Source: Berberis thunbergii
Lineage: Eukaryota > Streptophyta > Magnoliopsida > Ranunculales > Berberidaceae
Assembly (NCBI GenBank): GCA_003290165.1
Contig: QNQO01002044.1
Span: 62,001 to 126,000 of the forward strand
DNA length: 64,000 bases
Direction of reading: 5' to 3'
The notes beneath the pieces are model-generated. The model did no database searches. It was not told the origin of the DNA and saw nothing but the letters and a program-made list of their open reading frames with translations. The first letter of the stretch is position 1. Each line of letters starts with the position of its first letter. Positions 57,601-64,000 of this stretch are shown here, in pieces. The position numbers were made by a program, and so were the translations under genes.

Positions 57601-60600
57601 AAATTGGGTCAATGAGATTCATGCCATAACCCAACCAATCCTTTTGTTGTTAATAAATTGATTGACCATGGGTACACTATCGAGGATCTTCCTAACCTCC
57701 AAAAAAGCACTCATGGAAATCAGCAATGATGTTACCCATACATTTTCCGCTATCCTGGCCAATAGATATAGCCTTAGCAAAAGGTTGGTATGTGGGAAGC
57801 ACGAACTCTCAGAAAAACCTTCCGAATCCTAGTAATACGCGTGTCGGATACGGATACGCGTGTGATTCGCGGCCGATACGTATCCGACACGCGGTCAGGA
57901 TTCGGTTGCTAATAATTTTTTTCTTTTCAGATCTTGATAAAATCGGACGGCTGAGATCTAAAAGCCTTAATTTCTCTCCCCGATTTCATCTTTTTCAACC
58001 CACAAGCCCTAATTCGACTGAGCCAAAGATCGAGCAGGAAGAGAAATCGATCAGGGAGAGAGATCGAGCAGAGAGAGAGATTGATCAGAGAGATTGATCG
58101 ACTAGGAAGGAGATCGAGCAGGGAGAGAGATCGACTTGTCGCTTTCGCTGTTTCTTCAACCTCGCCTGCGCCTCCCATCTTCTTCCTCTTCACTGAAATG
58201 AAAGTGAACTTTGTGTCTGTGTCCGTGCCTGCGCCTCCCATCGCGCCTCCCATCTTTTTCCTCGTATTCAACTCACAAATCGTATTCAACTCACAAAGAG
58301 AGATTCGAAGGCTGTAAACAAATGGGGTTTTAGATTTTTATCATATCTAAGTCCCCTTTTCATGATTTTGCTTCAGTCGATCCAGAAACCGTAGAAACCT
58401 AGGGTTTAAGTGACCCTATTTGACATTCAATGCAACTGAGATGAATCGATTGCAGGAATCTGAATGCAGTCTGTGCAGCTCTCAAGAGCGGTGGCTCCTC
58501 CACAATGTTCGACATCAAGGTATGATTCGTCATCTCTGTACTTCCTGTGTTTTGAGACAGTATGTTGGATTGTTTTGCCCCGTTTGTTTAGAAGTTTATG
58601 AGGGTTCTTCACTTCCTTATGAACGCGTTGTTTGCCAAAATTATCCTTCTCTAGCTCACAAAGTTTGTGTTAGTAAGGATAAGGAACCCCATTCACCATA
58701 TGTTTGTACTTGTGTTTTTTGATTTGAGGAAGAAGAAGGGGGAGGGAGGGGGTTTGGTGGAACTTGGGAACGAGAGAAGGATTGATGAGAAGTTGGCGAA
58801 AGTACTAGTTGTGGCCGCTAGGTTTGCGACGGATTCGATGAGTAGAGCTCCATTAGCTTTGAAAATGGAGGCGGGTATTAGGGTAAAGGAGGCTGCTTTG
58901 GCAAGGAAGATGGCAAGAGATGCTTGTGTCTGTGTTCGTGTGATGCTTAGGTTTTCTTCTCTTCCATTGTGGATTTGGATTAAATTGATGTGTTGCGTAG
59001 GGTCCAAGTTAGGCCCGGCCCATATTAGAATCCATTACCCTAGTTTCCACTTATGTACCCAAACTTTTCATTCATTCAAATAATTTCATTAATTAAGCTC
59101 ATTGCATTTAGATGTTTTATATGTTTGGATTATTAATTATTGTTTATAAGTTATGACATTATGTTAATAGTTTTTTAATAAAATATAAAAATAAAAATAA
59201 GGTTTGGCGTGTCGCCGAGTCTCCGAGTCCTAGTTTTTTAAAAATTGCCGAGTCACCGTGTCGTATCCGTGTCCGATACTATACGCGTATCCGAATCCGT
59301 GCAGATCAGGTTGGTATGCACCCCCATGGAGACTTATGGGCTTAAAATCCTTGAGGCAACATGCCCCCGCTTTCTTGAAAGTCAGATGCACTGCAACTGA
59401 GCATCCAATCAATAAATGGTTTTCTACCAAACTCCTTGACCACCTCTATGAATGCTCTTCCTCACAACCTCACTAATCGTATTCTCACAATGCATAACGT
59501 TCATCCCTACCTCTAAATCATCACACCTTTGTCCCTCTTTAAGAGTTGTCTTCTGATTTCAAATTTTGAATCTTGACAGGGTTCTTCTACGGGTCCACCT
59601 GATGTGAAAACCCCACATTGCCCCTGATTTGACTGTACCCATCTTTCAGCTGCAAATGTCCCCAACACCTTCCCCACTAACTAATGGTGTGGTCGAATGC
59701 CTGCAATACAAGTGTCCGCCTTTTGCCACCTCAGCCTGCCCTTCCAGATCATCTGGTCTTCCCATACTTCCTCCTACATCAGCAAAGATAAACTATTTCC
59801 TAATATATATATAATGGTGGGAAAATCAGCATTTCTATACCTCCAATGAACCTCTTGGAAAGTAACACGTGCATGGGATCCCTCATAACTCCTCTCCCAA
59901 ACCTTAATTGTCTTACTTCAACTTCTCCAATTGAAGTTTTTACTACGAACCACATTAACATAGGATAGAGGAGTTTGATCATTTGGAAAATGTATCACCC
60001 ATCCTCTGCCACCCACTCTTGGATGGGCCAGCAAGGTTAATCAGTAACCAGAATTCTTTCCCCTGCTTGACAATTTGTCTAAATCTCCTAATATCAAATA
60101 TCCACCACTGACACCACTCCTCCATCTGACCCCTTAAATCACTGCCCCAATTCTCGCTGCCTCCAATAGCAACTTGCTTGCTCCATCACCAAATAAACGT
60201 AAACATGTCAATTATCTCAATTGCTTCTCTCAATTCTTTTGTACCTGATAGAGTTTCCCAATCTATCAGAATAACATGAGAAGTAAATAGCCATGATTTT
60301 TCCAGGAACCGAGGTGCCCAAAAAATATATGTTGAAATGGTGAGACAGTTACTACACTATCTTGCTACAACAATGTCTGGAATCACGATTCACAAGAACT
60401 GAAGAAAATGATTGGTTTGATTAACTGACAACATCTCTTGATATTATGACATGAGCTATTACAGATAGAAAAGAAAAAAAAAATCCAACTATTTGAATCG
60501 AGATTGCGAAGATATTTACATCATAATTATCTTCAGTGCAAATTAAAACAAAAAGGTACTACCGCCTTAAATCCAAAGAGAAGAAAGGAAGAGACAAGAG

Positions 60601-62178
60601 CACCCCTAGTTCAGAATCATTTTGTTTACTATAAAAAACTTAGGACGTAGGCTAAATAGTGATTAGTGAGTAGCAAGTTGCCCAAACAGATGTTAAACAA
60701 TCAGGAGAAGATCAATAAGAATTATCCCAGAAAGACTACGAAGAGAGATACCAACTCATATTCATGAACAATTAAAAAATAAAATAAATTAAACTTCATT
60801 AAAACTATTTTGTAAGGGCACAAGGGTTTAGAACCTTCGCATCTATGTATTGGACATTCCTCACTTCAAATTCAGCAAAACTGTTTTGCTCTTCTCTTTC
60901 AAGGACAGCACGGACACAGTCAAGCAAATTTTGTTCCTGGTTTTGGCTGCAAAAGGCACTCAAATCAATATCTCCATGGGGAAGATATGTCTTCAGGGGC
61001 ACGGAGCCAACAGGAAACACCTGTAGAAAAATGGATCAGGGTTGCTTAAGGGAATGGACTATTCCAGGGAATGGACTATTCCATAGATCAAGCATACTAC
61101 AAACTTTATGAGACAGAAATGTTGGTTGTCATGGATACTTAAACATCCTATTCCAACCATTTACAACTAGATTCGCAGAAAAGACAAAAGTAGCAACATA
61201 AAATTGCCCAGGAATGAAATAACCACAGTTCATGCTCAACAATATGCTCAAATAATGATGAAATTAACGTCAAATATGCAGCAAACCCAGCTGAACTTCC
61301 TAAAATAAGGCGAAGTAGTAGATCTAGCTGATAAGGTACTCTATGATATTCTCATAAAGTAAACAGTATGCATTCAGCAGCAAAAACCCTGCACCTTAAA
61401 CATTAAGACAAGAAAACTTGGTTACTGAAAATGGTATCTTCAAACATACTAACACAACCAGGATCATCATTTTTTTTTCTACAATCAATGATAAAACAAA
61501 GAAAATGAATCACTTGATGATAGCTTCTTGACACTTTTTAGTGATCTTTTGAAATTCTAGTAGCTAGAAAGAAGTTATCAAAGAAAGTGATTGCCTAATG
61601 ACATTGTATTGATAATGCATCTTCACATACCAAGCCAGATTCAAATTCTCGCTTGAATCATTTGCAAGAATTCTTTCCAATCAACAAAAGAGCATTAAAC
61701 ATAAAACCTCACACATATATACATCACTCGTCACAAGTATAGAAGAATAAAATGAGTGACAATTCTAAGATCAGATTAGAAACCTAGGTCATTCCTTGAT
61801 TAGACGACTACAAAGGGGGGAATTTGTGAACAACTAGAATACCTCACACATATATACATCGCTAGTCACAAGTATTGAAGAATAAAATGAGTGACAATTC
61901 TAAGATTAGATTAGAAACCTAGCACATCCCTTGATTAGGTGACTACAAAGGGGGGATTTGTGAACAACTAGTGAGTTCATTATACTAAAGGGTGAGAATA
62001 CCTTAATTTCAGGAAAATCTTTAAATAATCTCCGTATATAATCAATAACAGCCCTCCTCCTCCGCTGAGAAGCCACTGTCGGATGGACAAGATGAAGGAA
62101 TTCTTTGGCTGTTATCTCTCCTTTAAGCCACCTAGTCTCATTGATTGAAAAAGCCATTGGTTGTTGAAATGGATCCAT
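51695..62178 (-). CDS. PAP/OAS1-like nucleotidyltransferase (putative non-canonical poly(A) polymerase family)
   Basis: Nine exons on the - strand: 62178-62002, 61020-60835, 54042-53950, 53827-53645, 53566-53464, 53269-53090, 52979-52327, 52153-51864, 51767-51695. All are GT-AG and phase-consistent, with no internal stop; 645 aa. Exon 2 encodes the nucleotidyltransferase core GSVPLKTYLPHGDIDLSAF (GS followed by the DID metal-binding pair). Exon 3 encodes the third strand, VQNISLEITSNQLGG, where relatives have an Asp in the VDIS position and this gene has Glu. Exons 4-6 form the PAP/OAS1 substrate-binding region (KRSIIFIKSWCYYESRIIGG; INIIDPLKENNNLGHNI). The C-terminal ~300 residues are low in known motifs. 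The plant At3g51620-type family is annotated as PAP/OAS1 nucleotidyltransferases; substrate is not established. Intron 2 is 6.8 kb and full of transposons. Confidence 0.92.
54085..54796. repeat. Non-coding TIR element, related to the 57.8-kb element
   Basis: The left end AAGGATGCATGGACACGG and right end (reverse complement) AAGGAAGCACGGACTC match at most positions. Subterminal CGGACACG/GTGTCGG/CGACAC words are repeated on both sides. The right end also matches the left end of the 57793-59307 element (GGAAGCACG, then ACTCT, AGAAAA, TTCCG in order), so both belong to one family. About 0.7 kb; target duplication not found. It lies in intron 2 of the nucleotidyltransferase gene, about 40 bp upstream of exon 3 in the direction of transcription. 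Confidence 0.7.
55469..55498. repeat. (AAAT)n microsatellite
   Basis: About seven AAAT units following CTGAAAACTAAAA. It is near the 3' side of the intronic LINE and could be a remnant A-rich tail in the wrong strand, but this is not demonstrable. Confidence 0.8.
57793..59307 (+). mobile_element. Pack-MULE-like TIR element carrying a gene fragment, 11-bp target duplication
   Basis: Perfect direct repeats AGGTTGGTATG at 57782-57792 and 59308-59318 flank a 1515-bp insertion, and removing it rejoins the LINE reverse transcriptase. The ends are long, imperfect inverted arrays of GTATCCGACACG/CGTGTCGGATAC words (57837-57905 and 59215-59300), with outer GCACG words at both ends. There is no transposase. 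The interior (58431-58970) encodes a piece of an unrelated plant protein. A 9-11 bp duplication plus captured host sequence fits Mutator-like Pack elements; the superfamily call is inference. Confidence 0.72.
58441..58970 (+). pseudogene. Captured fragment of a plant Cys-rich (RING/PHD-like) protein gene
   Basis: From ATG at 58441 the frame reads through ESECSLCSSQERWLLHNV, LCTSCVLRQYVGLFCPVC and VCQNYPSLAHKVC, so it contains at least four CX2C or CX2H-type pairs. It then stops at 58720-58722. Shifting one frame, the same protein resumes (FDLRKKKGEGG..., then IDEKLAKVLVVAARFATDSM and VKEAALARKMARDA, an Ala/Lys-rich helix). This order is found in an uncharacterised angiosperm protein family that I recall but cannot name by locus. 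A T-run frameshift separates the halves. TTGCAG just before GAATCTGAATGC looks like a retained splice acceptor, so capture was probably from DNA, not from mRNA. Upstream (58010-58140) is a GAGA-rich leader that may also be captured. Confidence 0.6.
59480..60834. other. 5' part of intron 2 of the nucleotidyltransferase gene
   Basis: No clear exon or intact transposon. Some of the sequence at 59.5-60.3 kb may be the upstream (ORF2 N-terminal) region of the decayed LINE, as it is C/T-rich on the + strand like the rest of the LINE, but no endonuclease motif could be read. Confidence 0.45.
61021..62001 (-). other. Intron 1 of the nucleotidyltransferase gene, with a local duplication
   Basis: An ~85-bp segment (CTCACACATATATACATC, CAAGTATAGAAGAATAAAATG, GTGACAATTCTAAGAT) occurs twice, at about 61709-61790 and 61844-61920, followed each time by TTGATTAGACGACTACAAAGGGGG-like sequence (period about 135 bp). 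Nothing else was recognised. Confidence 0.75.
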
Positions 62179-62372
62179 GGAGGCAAAACACTGGTCCGAG
62201 ACAAAGTAAACTAAGCTAGAGATTGAAATTGGGAGAAAAAAACCCTAAATGAAAAAGAAAAGAAAAAAAGCCTCGAGGAAGAACGCTACTATAAGGTTGA
62301 TGTCAGCTACAAATTGGGGGCAATTAATGAGCAATTTGTTCCCGCTTACTACTGGTCGCCTTACCTATTGAC

Positions 62373-62382
62373 ATATTTATAG
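62373..62382 (-). promoter_or_regulatory. Candidate TATA box of the nucleotidyltransferase gene
   Basis: On the - strand GGCTATAAATATG lies about 195 bp upstream of the ATG at 62178. A start some 30 bp below it would give a 5' UTR of roughly 165 nt. No other strong TATA-like word was seen nearby. Confidence 0.5.
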
Positions 62383-62437
62383 CCTTTATGAATCTGTATC
62401 AGGCCATATGTTTAGACTGTGAAATATAATTTGTTTA

Positions 62438-62719
62438 GGGTATGTTTGATTTTTTTTTCCAAAGGAAAACCAGAAAAATAGTGGAGATAAGATAGCAAGT
62501 GAGAAAATTTTCATCAATGATGGTGAAGATAGCTATGATTCCTGAGTTTTCCATGGAAAAATATTCTTACCCCCCTAGAAACTTTTTTTCCATGAATTTG
62601 AGAGAAGATAGGTGGTGGAAGGTCACAATTTCATTGTCCCTCCCCCCATTTCACTCAACTCTTCCATGTGTCTCCACTAGTTTTATGTTTACCATGGAAA
62701 ACAAACATCAAACACACCC
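62438..62719. repeat. Harbinger-like MITE with TTA target duplication
   Basis: TTA (62435-62437) then GGGTATGTTTGAT; the other end is ATCAAACACACCC then TTA (62720-62722). The TIRs agree at 12 of 13 positions. 282 bp, non-coding. It sits about 55 bp upstream of the candidate TATA box of the nucleotidyltransferase gene, so it forms part of its promoter-proximal region. Confidence 0.8.
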
Positions 62720-62722
62720 TTA

Positions 62723-64000
62723 GTTACATTTATTATCTCAATATGATCTTTGACTAGGAATATATACAAGTTTACATGACTCCCCATGTCCCATATGTAT
62801 TCAATAAAACAACAGTGGAATATAATATTATATAAATATCGAACAGTAATGGTTTTCACAATACATTATCGTGGGCCTTTCTTTCTTTTCTTGGCCATCT
62901 TTTGTTTCGGAAAAGTCAATTAAAACATTTATGTCTTAGATTAACTCCCTTCAATAAAAAGAAATCTAATATACCCTATACAAATCATGGGATAGAAACA
63001 ACTAATTTAAGAAAAAGACTTGCATGAAATTTGATAGCATGAACCACACACCAATAAAAATAATAAAGTAACAATTTAAAGAACTAAAGTTCTACTGCAA
63101 ACAATTACTTAAAGAAAGGGAGGAATAAGTCATTATCATATCTATTACCACTCTAATTTAGTATTAAAAGCCTACCCAAAATGATTTGTATGATCTATCA
63201 GTATCTATGGCATTAATATGTCATTCATTTTTCCCATTTGAAGAAAAAAGGATAATTCAAACTCAAGCAAGATAAGAATGATTAATAAAAAAAAGATAAG
63301 GACTTAAGTATACAATACATGGCAAACAATTAATCATGTGAATAAAGAGAAGTCTATCTTTTGGGTTCACATATAAGAAAATAAAATCAACAAATGCCAC
63401 AATAAAAAATATAAGTAATAAATAAATAAAAATCTACAACTCCGTAAGTAGCTTATTGGTTTATTTAGCATGGTTTTAGACTTTTAGTGAGAATGATCTT
63501 TTAACAAACGATAGGGCATTTAACCACAAGCCTTCACATTCATGGTCCTTCGGTCGACAAGCTATATAATTAAAATCTCAATTTCTTGAAAAATATCTGT
63601 AATTTTAAAATTGTTTGGATCACCCTTGCTAAAGCAAAAACCTACTATAATGACCGGTGTAAAACGAATAAAGTCGACAATAAGTCCCCTAAAAATGTTT
63701 CTTTATGGAAATAAATAAGAATATATGTTAATGAATTTAACATTTTAAGATTTTTTGCCATATAACTTATAAGACATAAATATTATCATAAAAAAGTGTT
63801 AATATCAAAGTTTTGAAGTCCACTTTAAGTAAGTCAACTTTGTAATTCCATTTGATATTGCCTAAAATTATGATAAAGAATATATTTTTAAATGGAAATG
63901 ATTATACACACTAAATATACTAAGGCTTCTACATATTTGGTACTAACTATTGCTTAAAACATTGTACAAGGTGACATGGAAACCATCTACAATAAAAAGC
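62723..64000. other. AT-rich upstream intergenic stretch
   Basis: No gene, RNA or repeat with clear ends was seen up to the window edge. Confidence 0.6.

Larger units (their letters stand above)
55600..59480 (-). mobile_element. Decayed LINE split by a TIR element, in intron 2
   Basis: Read on the - strand: reverse-transcriptase start at about 59352-59310 (DFKPISLHGGAYQP); interruption by the 57793-59307 element; then continued RT (FLEVRKILDSVPMVNQFINN, the counterpart of FxEGRQILDxV), a connection region at about 56820-56760 (DVWVGMLPLSSCF) and a zf-RVT-like part at about 56200-55990 (VFPVNSFYEKLT; AWDCLPTKDVLIRRG). Frames are heavily broken. The outer limits are uncertain; LINE sequence may extend to about 60.3 kb upstream and below 55.6 kb downstream. 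The LINE has the same orientation as the host gene. Confidence 0.7.

Noticed and set aside
57726..58097. 123-codon + strand ORF crossing the left end of the TIR element
   Set aside because: It starts in LINE sequence and crosses an insertion border, so it is not an evolved coding sequence.

Overview
This is nuclear DNA of a flowering plant. The evidence is genes split by GT-AG introns, an AT-rich background, plant-specific protein families and several plant transposon types. The three gene families are conserved across angiosperms. Intron sizes and repeat load fit a eudicot or basal angiosperm with a moderately large genome, but the species cannot be named from sequence alone.

There are four conserved gene models. 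(1) A GATA26/27-type zinc-finger factor with a DEUBAD/ASXH-like domain, + strand, 17587-26052, eight exons. It has ATT where the ATG should be and a one-base frameshift in exon 2. (2) and (3) Two paralogous P-class pentatricopeptide repeat (PPR) genes of the At1g02150 type, + strand, 29626-31782 and 44927-50483. Each has one intron at the same codon. The second copy stops early and has a much longer intron. (4) A PAP/OAS1-like nucleotidyltransferase, - strand, 62178-51695, nine exons, open throughout (645 aa).

Everything else is intergenic or intronic and rich in transposons. Region 1-16.5 kb is gene-free: Harbinger-like MITEs, tRNA-derived SINEs, small tandem repeats and a gag-only Ty3/Gypsy remnant with two related LTRs (8.8-10.6 kb). 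A hAT-type MITE with an exact 8-bp target duplication lies just upstream of the first PPR gene. Between the two PPR genes are two LINE copies in opposite orientations, each bounded by a recognisable target-site duplication (35.0-38.8 kb, - strand; 40.9-43.7 kb, + strand).

The most layered locus is the 6.8-kb second intron of the nucleotidyltransferase gene. A decayed LINE there is split inside its reverse-transcriptase region by a 1.5-kb TIR element with an 11-bp target duplication. That element carries a piece of an unrelated plant Cys-rich gene (Pack-MULE-like). A shorter relative with similar ends sits about 3 kb away in the same intron.

The genes do not form a pathway: one is transcriptional, two are organellar RNA-binding proteins and one is a putative RNA nucleotidyltransferase. 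I found no CRISPR, no operon-like structure and no structural RNA gene. I see nothing here that I would call a new biological system; the nested element and the lesions in otherwise well-conserved genes are the main points of interest.
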